From CAKKQX01 sp963734595 (lineage in GTDB: Bacteria > Pseudomonadota > Gammaproteobacteria > Burkholderiales > SG8-41): 64,000 bases of DNA. The notes under the pieces are model-generated. The model was not told the origin of the DNA, did not search any database, and saw nothing but the letters and a program-made list of their open reading frames with translations. Numbering within the stretch: the first letter of the stretch is position 1; each line of letters opens with the position of its first letter. The stretch lies in the NCBI GenBank assembly GCA_963734595.1, contig CAVTHV010000037.1:768472-832471 (forward strand). Direction: 5' to 3'. A program made the translations under genes and the position numbers. Of this stretch, positions 55,116-64,000 are shown one piece after another.

Positions 55116-56858
55116 TTACGATATCCAGCTAAAGGCCGCCCGGCTGAAATACGGGTCGCTCTCCATTCGCTCGCGCCATTGGGACAAGAAATACTCCCGC
55201 TCCGCTGGATCTACCGCCGACCGCCTGAGCGTAGAACCTTCAAAATGATATAGCTCGGCATAGGGGGTGTAAACGATTCTATAACCGAGCGACTGAAGGC
55301 GTAGGCAGAAGTCGACGTCGTTAAAATCGGTCGCAAGCCTTTCGCGAAATCCGCCTAATTCGCGCACCAGGCTCATGCGAGTCGCGAGTACCGCGCCGGT
55401 GACCGCAGAATAGTTTCTGATGATGTGCGAATATCCGTAGTAGCCCACCTGTCCTCGAGGAAGATTGTGAAATACATGGGCACAGGAGCCGTCCGGTGTC
55501 AGCGCCATGCCGGCATGCTGAATTTTCCCGTTTGGATATAGCAGCCGTGCTCCGACCGCACCCACTTCCTCTCTGACGGAGAAAGACAGCAGCGCTTCCA
55601 TCCAGTCGGCGGATATCACCTCCAGATCGTCATTCAGAATGATGACATTCTCGGTCTTGACTGAATCGAAGCAAAAATTCAGCTTCTTCGCAAAATTGAA
55701 TTTGCCGCTGTAGCTGTAACTGACAACCGTGGCTCCCATTTTTTCGATATCCGCGCGGGCTTCAGCAGGCAGGTTGTGGTTGTCGACGACAAGAAGGCGG
55801 TAATTTTTGAACGTGGATTTTTCGACGATACTGCGAATAAAGTTTTGTATCAGAAGAATATGGCCGCGACCTTCAATTTCAGCGGTCTTGGCATTGGTGG
55901 GAATCAGGAGCGTAACGGAGTCGTTTTGGTCTATCGGCCAATGAACACGAAACGTCCCCGGCAATTGACCGTCGGTCACCAGCGCACCGGGAGAAATGGC
56001 GGATACGTGGTTTTCCAGTGCCAGTTTCGCATTGAGTAGGGCCTGGGGCTTGGCATCCACTTCCGCAGATGCGGATCCCGGCAGTTTCCGCCAATGATAG
56101 AGAATTCGGGGGACATGATAAATGCGACGCGCCACCAAAGTTGCGCGCAGGGCCAGGTCGTAATCCTGCGCGCCGCTGAATTCGTGACGCAGTCCGCCCA
56201 GCTCGAGAAATATTCTTTTTCTTATGACGAGAAAGTGGAGAATATACATGACCGAGCACAAGTGTTCGGGCGACCATCCGGGCTTGAAGTAGGGATCGGA
56301 GAAACCGCCACCCGGTTCGATCTTGTCTTCGTCGGAATAGAGCAAATCAATTTCGTCTGGTGCAATGGAGATGGCCCGGATCACGCATTCAAGAGCATTG
56401 ACCTCAAGGGTGTCATCGTGATCGAGGAAGCCAATGAAATGACCGGTGGCAAACTCCGCCGCCGCGTTGGTGGCGCGGGCGATATGCAGATTCTGTTCCG
56501 AACGGATGACTTTGATGCGTGGATCGATGCCTTTCAACTCCTGGAGCAGGATTCTGGTCTCCTCCAGAGTCGAGGCATCGTCGCAAATGCAGAGCTCCCA
56601 GTTCGGATATGATTGTGAGCGCACCGAAGCGACAGACTCATAGAGCACGTCGCGGGGCGTATTGAACACGGGCATCAATATGCTGATGCAAATATCGTCA
56701 CGCAGGAAACCGGAAAAGTGTCCCTGGGGAAGAATACGAAGACGGAAATATTTAAAGCGACGTTTGACAAAAAACCATGCCCGACGCAGAGTATTCGTTA
56801 AACCTTCTCTGCGGACTGAAATGAAGAACCGTGCAGCCAGATTCACAAGCGCACGCAT
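55116..56858 (-). CDS. Glycosyltransferase with two family 2 domains
   Basis: About 580 residues from the ATG at 56858; the frame opens further upstream with a TTG at 56933. The first GT2 domain has ISILMPVFNTPRDVLYESVA, ICDDASTLEETRILLQEL and FIGFLDHDDTLEVNALECVI. The second has RLLVVDNHNLPAEARADIEK, NVIILNDDLEVISADWMEAL and FNDVDFCLRLQSLGYRIVYT. Such tandem enzymes often add two residues of an O-antigen repeat or polymerise a glycan. It forms a minus-strand group with the preceding and following transferase genes. The frame is intact. Confidence 0.9.
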   Translation of the reverse strand: MRALVNLAARFFISVRREGLTNTLRRAWFFVKRRFKYFRLRILPQGHFSGFLRDDICISILMPVFNTPRDVLYESVASVRSQSYPNWELCICDDASTLEETRILLQELKGIDPRIKVIRSEQNLHIARATNAAAEFATGHFIGFLDHDDTLEVNALECVIRAISIAPDEIDLLYSDEDKIEPGGGFSDPYFKPGWSPEHLCSVMYILHFLVIRKRIFLELGGLRHEFSGAQDYDLALRATLVARRIYHVPRILYHWRKLPGSASAEVDAKPQALLNAKLALENHVSAISPGALVTDGQLPGTFRVHWPIDQNDSVTLLIPTNAKTAEIEGRGHILLIQNFIRSIVEKSTFKNYRLLVVDNHNLPAEARADIEKMGATVVSYSYSGKFNFAKKLNFCFDSVKTENVIILNDDLEVISADWMEALLSFSVREEVGAVGARLLYPNGKIQHAGMALTPDGSCAHVFHNLPRGQVGYYGYSHIIRNYSAVTGAVLATRMSLVRELGGFRERLATDFNDVDFCLRLQSLGYRIVYTPYAELYHFEGSTLRRSAVDPAEREYFLSQWRERMESDPYFSRAAFSWIS

Positions 56859-57046
56859 TTCAGGCGCCGGATGGATTGGTGTTCGCAAACCGAAATATCG
56901 ATTTTCCGGCCCGCAACCGGTAAGTCGTTTCAATGCGCCGAGACAACAAGATCATTTATTCCAGTTTTGACCGCCGGAACTGCATATCGCATCCGGTAAG
57001 GAAAAAAATAACAGGGCGAAGGATACCTGATTAATCGCGGGGCGGG

Positions 57047-59392
57047 CTATAGAGCCCGCGTGTCGGCGGACGTGTTTGGTGGCGGCATTTGACAATTTGT
57101 CCAAATGTCTTCAAGTGCTTGCCGAATTTCGCGGCTTGCTTTTTCCGTCGAAAACATTTCCTTTACGCATATCTGCCCGGCCACTCCGCGTTTTGCGGCC
57201 TCATCGGGATGCATGAATACCCTTCGCATCGTTTCCCGTATCGAGGATATGCTGGGGTCCGCCCAGATGTACCCCTCGGGATAGGGCCAGCATCCATCGG
57301 GAACTTCGGTCAGCTTGTATCCCAGCGGATAGGCTGTCGCAGGGTTGACGAAATCCGCGACACCACCGTAGGGCGTGGCGATTACGGGTTTTCCCATCAT
57401 CATGGCCTCGATCACCGTCAACCCGAGTCCTTCCGAGCGATGCGGCGAGACGTAACAATCGATCGAACCATATAAATCTGTTAGTTCCTCATCGCTGATC
57501 AACATTTCCATCAGCACAACGTCCGGCCGGGACGCTGTAATGGACTTGATTTCCTGAATAACCGAATCGCCGGAATTGGAGTAGTTGATTTTGATAACGC
57601 AGCAGGCATTCTCCTCTGGAGTAAATTCCGCAATGTACGCATCCAGGAAGGCTTTGGGATTTTTCCTGCCGACGACGCTGCCGAAATCAGCCGAATAAAA
57701 GAACACAAAGCGCTTCTCCGGAATGCCGAAGTTGCGCCTGCCGGCGGTGCCGCTTCTCTCGTTCTGGGCGAGCGAAGGCCTCAGCAAGCGGACCGGGCGG
57801 TCCGTGATGGCAGAAATGGATTTGCGCACGAAATCGCTGGCACACCAGATTTCATCGAAAGCCTTGACGACGTCATGCCAATAGGCGGGCACCGCAATCA
57901 GTTCCCAGTAAAAGATGGCTATGTTGTATCTTTCCTTGCTCAAAATTTCCTTTAACGGGGTCGAGCTCAGAATTCCCTGCGAAAGATAATCCATGTTCAG
58001 GTGAACGATGTTTATCGGTTGCAAGGGGCGTGTCGGCGTTTCCAGGGGGATTTCCCTGACCCGTTCGAAGCCCGAACGCCAGCGGACTACATTCAGTTTG
58101 ATGTCGGCGGACAACAGCGCCTGCATGTAGCCGCGGGAGCTTACGCCAAGCCCATTCAAAGCGGTAACCGGGCCGATCAGGTTGACGCCAAGCCCCTCGT
58201 TTCCGGCGACAATTTTCTTCGAGAATCTGGAGCCGCCGCCAATGTAAAGACCGCCTTTCGTCGACGCATGCTCTTTCTTGCGTTGCCGAAGCAGAGTCGC
58301 AAAGTCCTGTGTGGATGGACTTCCCGGTGCGGCGTTCAATTCGATTGAAAAATGCCCGACCTGTTTCGGATTCTCCGAAACAAGTCCGACCAGCCGGGCA
58401 TCGATTGCCGCGGGAAGCAGCATGACCTGCTCGACGGCGTGCGCAACCTGCCTGTCCGTTATCCCCGATTCGGTTTTAAAGACCGGATCTGCACTTATCC
58501 GCGACCATTTCAATAACGCATCATGGCTTGCCCAGAACACGGAACCCTCGAAAAACCCCCAGTCGCGCGGTAACGGGCGGCCGGGGTAAAGGGCATCGGA
58601 AATCCGTTGTATTGCGTTCTCGTTTTCGCGTATCTGCGCCCGGTATGACAGAAAAACGTCCTTTGAGCCAACGAAGTAGAGATCATTGCGTGTGACAAAA
58701 CTCACCAGAATGGTTTTTACCAGCTCGCTCGATCCGAGCACGCCTTCCAGCAGGATTCGTCTCCATGTCGCCGGTTCGACAACCCCCATTTTTGTGTGAA
58801 TCTTGCAGACCGCGGTATATTTTCTTTTAACGAGGTCCGGCAGCAACGCCATGAACGGAGCGATATCGCACCCGATATTGGGGCAGCGGCGTATACGCGC
58901 GAACGGATGCGTGCATAAAACCATTTCATCGATTTCGCCAGAAAGTTCCTCTGGCGCGGTTACGTACAGATCATATTTGACGGGAATATTTCGAAGGTAT
59001 GCTTTAAGTTCTTCCCAGAGTTCAATATGACAAATATGGGCGACGACAGCCACATTGGCGTTGTTGATCAGCTTGTTGATATCGTAACTCGCGCGGCCTT
59101 CCCGCTGACCGTGCCTCAAGTAATGTAAAAAGGGGTTCGTTCCACTGGCGGCGACGTCGGGATAACGTTTCAAGTACCAGAGACTGTCGAACAATGGATT
59201 TGGATTGCGGCCTTCGGCGGCCCCAAATCTGAGATAGTGCGAAACCGGATCCATTCCGCTCTTCGCGACATCGGGATTGTTTTCAAGGTACCAGCCGGCA
59301 TCAAACTGGCCCGAGCGCTTTATTAGTGCCGAGTACACTATCCCGACGAGAAAGTTTCTTGCCGCTTTTCTCGATTTTGCAAAGAAAACCAA
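57047..59392 (-). CDS. Multidomain glycosyltransferase: WYL-PDVA repeats, RgpF-like domain and family 4 domain
   Basis: An intact 781-residue protein with a TTG start. Residues about 30-104 hold two copies of a repeat, FDAGWYLENNPDVAKSG with DPVSHYLRFGAAEGRNP, then SLWYLKRYPDVAASG with NPFLHYLRHGQREGR. Residues about 115-370 resemble rhamnan synthesis protein F (VAVVAHICHIELWEELKAYL, YTAVCKIHTKMGVVEPATWR, RDWGFFEGSVFWASHDALLK). Residues about 400-765 form a GT-B family 4 domain with FVFFYSADFGSVVGRKNP and SPHRSEGLGLTVIEAMMMGK. It probably builds several linkages of the O-chain, perhaps rhamnose units, given the GDP-rhamnose genes nearby. Confidence 0.88.
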   Translation of the reverse strand: MVFFAKSRKAARNFLVGIVYSALIKRSGQFDAGWYLENNPDVAKSGMDPVSHYLRFGAAEGRNPNPLFDSLWYLKRYPDVAASGTNPFLHYLRHGQREGRASYDINKLINNANVAVVAHICHIELWEELKAYLRNIPVKYDLYVTAPEELSGEIDEMVLCTHPFARIRRCPNIGCDIAPFMALLPDLVKRKYTAVCKIHTKMGVVEPATWRRILLEGVLGSSELVKTILVSFVTRNDLYFVGSKDVFLSYRAQIRENENAIQRISDALYPGRPLPRDWGFFEGSVFWASHDALLKWSRISADPVFKTESGITDRQVAHAVEQVMLLPAAIDARLVGLVSENPKQVGHFSIELNAAPGSPSTQDFATLLRQRKKEHASTKGGLYIGGGSRFSKKIVAGNEGLGVNLIGPVTALNGLGVSSRGYMQALLSADIKLNVVRWRSGFERVREIPLETPTRPLQPINIVHLNMDYLSQGILSSTPLKEILSKERYNIAIFYWELIAVPAYWHDVVKAFDEIWCASDFVRKSISAITDRPVRLLRPSLAQNERSGTAGRRNFGIPEKRFVFFYSADFGSVVGRKNPKAFLDAYIAEFTPEENACCVIKINYSNSGDSVIQEIKSITASRPDVVLMEMLISDEELTDLYGSIDCYVSPHRSEGLGLTVIEAMMMGKPVIATPYGGVADFVNPATAYPLGYKLTEVPDGCWPYPEGYIWADPSISSIRETMRRVFMHPDEAAKRGVAGQICVKEMFSTEKASREIRQALEDIWTNCQMPPPNTSADTRAL

Positions 59393-59580
59393 ACTGATGA
59401 TCCCCGATCAATGAGTGATGACTTAGCCACTAATGGCAAATATTAATGAATGAAAACAGCAGGTTATCTTATTGATCTGGGTGATGACAAACTGGGGTTT
59501 TAGATTTTTATCGGCGTGTATCGGCGGCTAGTTTATTTGATTTTGTAACGGGCGCTTAGGGGTGCAAGAGGGATCTATTT

Positions 59581-60411
59581 TCAGAGGACATCGGCAAATC
59601 CCTTTCTGGTTTTCTGGAACCACGCGTAGCCGGCCCAGGCCACGGCGGTGGCGAGCAGTGTGTAAATGCCCAGTCCGATCCAGTTGGGCGGGTGTCCCCA
59701 GATGAGCACTTCGCGGGCTTGTTCAATAATAAAAGTGAGCGGATTGGCCATGATGAAGGGCCGGTATTTCTCCGGTAGCGCAGTCAGGGGGTAAAAGACG
59801 GGGGAAAGAAACATTATCACCGTGGTGACGATACCGATGGTTTGTCCCACGTCGCGCAGAAATACGCCCAGCGATGCGAGCATCCAGGCAAGGCCCATGG
59901 TGAGGATGACCAGTGGCAGCAGCACCATCGGGGCGAGTATGGCCGTCCAGTGCACATATCCATTGAAGATGAAAAAGGCAGCCAGCAGCACCAGCATGCT
60001 GACCAGGGTGTGAAACAACGCCGCCCCCATGGTGATGGCAGGCAGGATCTCCAGCGGGAAGACCACCTTTTTAACGTAACTGACGTTGCCCAGAACCAGG
60101 CCTGGCGCACGGTTGAGCACTTCGGCAAACAGGCCGTGGACGATCAGACCGACAAACAGCACGACGGCGAACTGGGTCTTTGTTTCCCCGCCGCCCAAAC
60201 CCCAGCGGGCTTTGAACACCACCGCAAAAAAGAAGGTGTACACCAGCAGCATGAACACGGGGATGAGAAACGACCACAGCAGTCCCAGCACGGAGCCTTT
60301 ATAGCGTCCGGCTACTTCACGCTTTGTCAGCTGCGCGATGATCTGGCGGTTGCGCCACAAACTGCCGATCAGCGCAGGGAGGGATGCGGGTTGTGCGGTG
60401 TGCGGGTTCAT
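59581..60411 (-). CDS. wzm: O-antigen ABC transporter permease (Wzm-like)
   Basis: A 276-residue ABC-2 type membrane protein with six helices. LTKREVAGRYKGSVLGLLWS near the N-terminus is the diagnostic Wzm/KpsM motif, followed by FLIPVFMLLVYTFFFAVVFK. SLGVFLRDVGQTIGIVTTVI and SPVFYPLTALPEKYRPFIMA, then NPLTFIIEQAREVLIWG, complete the signature. It forms the channel that exports undecaprenyl-linked polysaccharide across the inner membrane with the ATPase encoded divergently at 60816. The frame is intact. Confidence 0.94.
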   Translation of the reverse strand: MNPHTAQPASLPALIGSLWRNRQIIAQLTKREVAGRYKGSVLGLLWSFLIPVFMLLVYTFFFAVVFKARWGLGGGETKTQFAVVLFVGLIVHGLFAEVLNRAPGLVLGNVSYVKKVVFPLEILPAITMGAALFHTLVSMLVLLAAFFIFNGYVHWTAILAPMVLLPLVILTMGLAWMLASLGVFLRDVGQTIGIVTTVIMFLSPVFYPLTALPEKYRPFIMANPLTFIIEQAREVLIWGHPPNWIGLGIYTLLATAVAWAGYAWFQKTRKGFADVL

Positions 60412-60815
60412 TAAAGTGAGTGATCAAGTGCCTGTTGGCGGTTATAATTAACCCGAAATGGATTGGGCTCAGCCAACCTGAATGCTCGAATCATTAACAC
60501 ATCGGCGACTCGAAATTAAACGGCAATTATTCCCGTAATCTTACCGGGTGACGAAGGCCTGTTTTTTGAGCGATTGCGCGTGAATGCATCCGGTGTCATT
60601 TATGCGTCTGGCCGATGGCAAAGTATACTGCAGAAAGTATTCAACGGTGCCGCACTCCTGTCGAGAAAGTAATAGGCGACGATTTGAAATAATCGTCACC
60701 TTCAACGGATTCACCCGCCGCGCCAGGCATCCCGTGACGATCGAAGCATAGAACGGCGATCCGCCCGGCGAATATGAAAATATGCTTTTTCAGGGTAACC
60801 AATAGTCGGTCCTAA
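60412..60815. other. Divergent intergenic region between wzm and wzt
   Basis: A 404-bp space without a recognised gene. It should hold both promoters. GGTTATAATTAACCC at about 60441-60455 is a palindromic-looking AT core with a TATAAT hexamer, but no well-placed -35 box accompanies it. Confidence 0.4.
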
Positions 60816-62214
60816 ATGAGCAACGACGAGATTGCCATTCGCGTCAGCGATTTGAGCAAATGCTACGAAATTTACGCGACGCCGCACGATCGGCTCAAGC
60901 AGTTCGTCTTTCCCCGGATGCAGCGGTATTTCCGGGTTGCGCAAAAGCAGTATTTCCGGGAGTTCTGGGCGCTGAAGGAACGTATCGTTTGAAGTCCGCA
61001 AGGGAGAGGCGGTCGGCATCATTGGTCGTAACGGCGCGGGAAAATCGACGCTGCTGCAAATGATTTGCGGTACGCTTTCGCCGACCGGCGGAGTGGTAGC
61101 GGTGGATGGAATGGTTGCGGCGCTTCTGGAACTGGGGAGCGGATTCAGCCCGGAATTCACCGGACGGGAGAATGTATATCTGAATGCGTCCGTGCTCGGG
61201 TTCACCCAGGAAAAGACCGATGCCAAATTCGACGAGATCGCTGCTTTCGCCGATATTGGCGATTTTCTGGATCAGCCGGTCAAGACCTACAGCTCGGGCA
61301 TGCTGATGCGCCTTGCGTTTGCCGTGAATGCCTGCGTCGATCCCGATATTCTGATTGTCGATGAGGCATTGAGTGTGGGGGATGCGCCGTTCCAGTCGAA
61401 ATGCTTCAAGCGGCTCAGGCAATTGATCGACGACGGCACGAGCATCTTGTTTGTTTCACACGACATTTCAACCGTACGTTCCATGTGCTCCAGGGCCCTA
61501 TGGCTAAAGAGCGGGCGGGCAGAAATGTGGGGCGATGCCCAGGAAATCGCCAGGGAATATGAACAATTCTGCTGGCGCGAGCAGGGAGTGGTAATGCGCG
61601 CATCAGACGTTGCCGGGGAGGCGCTGCCTGAAACTGCCGACGTGCAGCCGAGCAGCGTTACCGCGTCGTCAGCCATGCCCGCGATGTTGTTTGAGCCTAA
61701 TCCCGCTTTTGAATCCTATCGGCTTCGCACGAGAACGGGCACCGGTGCTGTAGTGATAAAAAATGTTCTTTTGTTTAATGACCAAGGGCGGGTCGTGGCG
61801 TCTTGCAATTACGACGAGCGCATTACGGTATGCTATTTGTTGGAAATACGCGAGACGGTAGATTCTGATTTCGTCCTGGCTTTGCGCGTTCGTGATTTAA
61901 GAGGAACGTTTGTATATTCGGTTAATGACTTGACAAATATTCATAGAATAACTGGTAGTGTTGGTGACAGGTTCGCCGCGGCCATGTCAATACGCCTCCC
62001 TTTGCACCACCAGGATTACGTGGTTTCAACGGCGATATTTGGGTTTCAATCTGGAGCAGCGCTTATAAATGGAGTTTACGATTTTTCGCGGGCTGTGATT
62101 TGGGAATCTATTGATGATGCCGCTTATATAACTGTAAACCCATATAAACTGATGCCGCTAGCCGGCCCCGTCCACGCGTCCTCTGATCTTAGATTAGAAC
62201 AGATACCGCATTAA
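60816..62214 (+). CDS. wzt: O-antigen ABC transporter ATP-binding protein (Wzt-like), one frameshift
   Basis: About 465 residues. IRVSDLSKCYEIYATPHDRL then KQFVFP is the standard Wzt start. One extra base near 60982 breaks the frame; reading on gives WALKEVSFEVRKGEAVGIIG with Walker A GRNGAGKST. The signature is YSSGMLMRLAFAV, Walker B ILIVDEALSVGD and the switch FVSHDISTVRSM. Residues about 290-465 form a C-terminal beta-sandwich (AVVIKNVLLFNDQGRVVASC onward) like the carbohydrate-recognition domain of Wzt proteins, which selects chains with a terminal modification. The methyltransferase genes that follow could make that terminal mark. Confidence 0.92.
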
Positions 62215-62228
62215 TATCCTTGTAAAAA

Positions 62229-62936
62229 ATGATTGGCTTTGAGTTCTTTCAAAAACTCCACTCCCGAGAAAGCCGGCTGACAATATTCGATGTTGGTGCG
62301 CATTATGGCGACTCTGTGAGTGAATTTATTGAACTTTTTCCCATGTCGCGCGTATTTGCGTTCGAGCCGGACAGGAAAAATTTTGCGCGGCTGAAAGAGC
62401 GGTTTTCGGGCGAGCATCGGGTGCAGCTAGTAAATACGGCGGTGGGTGATAAAAATGGTCGCGCCCTGTTACATAGAAATAATTATGACGCCACACATTC
62501 ACTGCTGCCGTTCAATTCGGATGAGATCAACCGGTGGGCCGATGCCAACGATTTTCGCGAGGAAGGCGTAGACGAAGTCGACCAGATTACGCTGGATACT
62601 TTTTGCAATGTGAATGGCGTAACCAAGATTGACATCCTGAAGTTGGACACCCAGGGTGGTGAGTTGATGGCCTTGCAAGGGGCTAAAGACAAGTTATCTG
62701 AGCAAGATATTGGTTGCTTATTTTGCGAAGTGGAGTTTCGTTCGCTTTATCAAAACCAGCCATTATTTTGGGATATCAGCGCATATTTGATGTCGCGTGG
62801 GTATCACTTTCTCAATATTGTGAGTCCAAAAGTGAGTGAGATGGGCATACTATCGTGGGCTGATGCAATTTATGTCAATGATCAGCTATGGCGAAGTGTT
62901 GCCGCCAAACACTCCGCCGGAAAACATATTTCCTAA
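62229..62936 (+). CDS. FkbM family methyltransferase (copy 1)
   Basis: An intact 235-residue SAM-dependent methyltransferase. LTIFDVGAHYGDSVSEFIEL is the SAM-binding motif, FAFEPDRKNFARLKERFSGE the FkbM acidic loop and TLDTFCNVNGVTKIDILKLD then TQGGELMALQG the characteristic IDxLKLDxQG block. FkbM enzymes O-methylate hydroxyl groups on sugars or antibiotics. Set 14 bp after wzt, it is a candidate for terminal O-methylation of the exported chain. Confidence 0.9.
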   Translation: MIGFEFFQKLHSRESRLTIFDVGAHYGDSVSEFIELFPMSRVFAFEPDRKNFARLKERFSGEHRVQLVNTAVGDKNGRALLHRNNYDATHSLLPFNSDEINRWADANDFREEGVDEVDQITLDTFCNVNGVTKIDILKLDTQGGELMALQGAKDKLSEQDIGCLFCEVEFRSLYQNQPLFWDISAYLMSRGYHFLNIVSPKVSEMGILSWADAIYVNDQLWRSVAAKHSAGKHIS

Positions 62937-62954
62937 TTTGCTGGCAGAACCCAA

Positions 62955-63662
62955 GTGTCTAAATTTGTCGTAACTAAAATTCCCGGCCGCCCCGACATAG
63001 AACTCCCTGCGTTCTATGAAAGCTTCGAGTGGTACTACCCAAATTGCGAGCTGCAGACCAAAGAGTGGTTCGTAAAAAATGCCCAATCCGATTGGGTCTA
63101 CGTCGATTGTGGCGCCAATATCGGCTATTACAGCATTCTTTTTTCCCAGCTTTCTCCCCGGGGGAAAGTGCACGCGGTGGAGCCCACTTCCACGGCAGAC
63201 ATGCTTGAAAGCAATCTTGCGCACAATCGGTGCAACAACGTGACGGTTCATAGACTGGCAATGGGGCAATACCCGGGGCGTCGCGTGGAAAAGATCTTTC
63301 GCATTTGGGGCGGGCCGCCGGATGAATTGGAGTACGACTTTACAACTCTTGACCAATTTGTTGAACGGCTGGATCTGCGGAAGTTGGATTGCATTAAGAT
63401 CGATGTCGATTCGTTTGACTTCGAAGTGCTGATGGGCGGCGAGAAAACACTGGAGCGCCTCGATCCTTGGCTTGTCGTCGAGTTGAATCATGCTTTGGGT
63501 GTGCGCGGCTACTCCAACATGGCCGCTTTATCCTGGCTATTGGATCGCGGCTATCGTCATTGCCTGGTTCTCGATTATGACAATTTCGTTTTGCGGCGTT
63601 CGGCACCGCCCGCAGCTTTCGTTACCAAAAATAATATCCAGTTGAATTTCCCTGCCGTATGA
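62955..63662 (+). CDS. FkbM family methyltransferase (copy 2)
   Basis: A second FkbM enzyme, 235 residues, with a GTG start 18 bp after the first. SDWVYVDCGANIGYYSILFS is the SAM-binding motif, VHAVEPTSTADMLESNLAHN the acidic loop and LDCIKIDVDSFDFEVLMGGE the FkbM signature block. It differs enough from copy 1 to suggest a different position of methylation. It overlaps the next methyltransferase gene by 4 bp. The frame is intact. Confidence 0.9.
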   Translation: MSKFVVTKIPGRPDIELPAFYESFEWYYPNCELQTKEWFVKNAQSDWVYVDCGANIGYYSILFSQLSPRGKVHAVEPTSTADMLESNLAHNRCNNVTVHRLAMGQYPGRRVEKIFRIWGGPPDELEYDFTTLDQFVERLDLRKLDCIKIDVDSFDFEVLMGGEKTLERLDPWLVVELNHALGVRGYSNMAALSWLLDRGYRHCLVLDYDNFVLRRSAPPAAFVTKNNIQLNFPAV

Positions 63663-64000
63663 AATCCATAGACGAGTTCACGCACCCGCCGCTTGCATTG
63701 CCGCTGGAGAAGTTGGGCAGTTTATTCCCCGCGCACAAAAAGTTGCCGCCTGTCCCATCGGCAAAAGGGTTGGATCAATGGAAAATGGAGGATGACGATG
63801 CGCCCATTTTTCAATTCCTATATCGGGCCCATCAACCGCGGCGACATCTGGAATTCGGCACCTGGCAGGGATGGGGCACCGTATTGTGTCTGGAGTCCTG
63901 CGGCGCTACCGTCTGGACAATAAACCTCCCGGAGGGCGAGGCGCGGCCTGATGGGACATGGGCCTATGGTGAGCGTGTGTCATCCGTCGGCGACGCTCCT
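63659..64000 (+). CDS. SAM-dependent methyltransferase, partial at window end
   Basis: 114 codons lie in the window, still open at its edge. The ATG at 63659 overlaps the previous stop (ATGA). After MKSIDEFTHPPLALPLEKLG a conserved block LEFGTWQGWGTVLCLESCGA then TVWTINLPEGE gives the SAM-binding glycine loop and a following acidic residue, as in class I methyltransferases of polysaccharide clusters. The substrate and full length are unknown. Confidence 0.65.
   Translation, partial: MKSIDEFTHPPLALPLEKLGSLFPAHKKLPPVPSAKGLDQWKMEDDDAPIFQFLYRAHQPRRHLEFGTWQGWGTVLCLESCGATVWTINLPEGEARPDGTWAYGERVSSVGDAP

Noticed and set aside
60441..60455. TATAAT promoter between wzm and wzt
   Set aside because: No -35 element at proper distance for either strand; kept only as a note.

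Overview
The window looks like a chromosome segment of a high-G+C betaproteobacterium, of Burkholderiales or Nitrosomonadales type. The support is indirect: two complete Bug/TctC periplasmic receptors, TRAP transporters, a zapB-zapA-6S RNA block next to an EVE-domain gene, and the style of the LPS genes. No rRNA, tRNA, CRISPR array or phage module was seen.

Region 1 (1-17.9 kb) is catabolic. It holds the tail of a TRAP receptor gene, a Bug receptor, a serine-glyoxylate-type aminotransferase divergent from a GntR/FCD regulator with shared operator-like palindromes, and a large FAD plus Fe-S 2-hydroxyacid dehydrogenase. After these come a full TRAP transporter (large permease, small permease, receptor), an enolase-superfamily enzyme, a second Bug receptor, a Gfo/Idh/MocA oxidoreductase, AzlCD, a crotonase-fold protein, a family III CoA-transferase, a TauE/SafE exporter and an EVE protein. 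Together they suggest scavenging and oxidation of carboxylates and hydroxyacids.

Region 2 (17.9-21.5 kb) is housekeeping: a bidirectional terminator, 6S RNA, zapA, a zapB-like gene with a promoter that predicts a leaderless mRNA, then a cobalamin riboswitch driving a BtuB-type TonB receptor.

Region 3 (21.5-36.2 kb) is envelope biogenesis: MsbA, a YbhN-like membrane protein, WecB, several LPS-core-type glycosyltransferases, an O-antigen ligase/polymerase-like protein, a FlaA1/CapD-type dehydratase, and a WecA-like transferase with its partner epimerase. Six genes here end inside GTGATTG/GTAATGG-type intergenic repeats that supply their stop codons.

Region 4 (36.2-64 kb) is an O-antigen cluster. 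It has a CDP-glucose route to a probably C-methylated 6-deoxysugar, a set of glycosyltransferases and methyltransferases, a Wzx flippase whose start codon abuts a 265-bp MITE, an epimerase remnant, a GDP-D-rhamnose module (ManC, GMD, RMD), large multidomain glycosyltransferases, a Wzm/Wzt ABC exporter and tandem FkbM methyltransferases. Both a flippase and an ABC exporter are present.

Over 30 reading-frame breaks, mostly single extra bases, interrupt otherwise well-conserved genes across the window. They look more like residual sequencing or assembly indels than real decay. Such genes are annotated here over their full reconstructed span, with the break points given.
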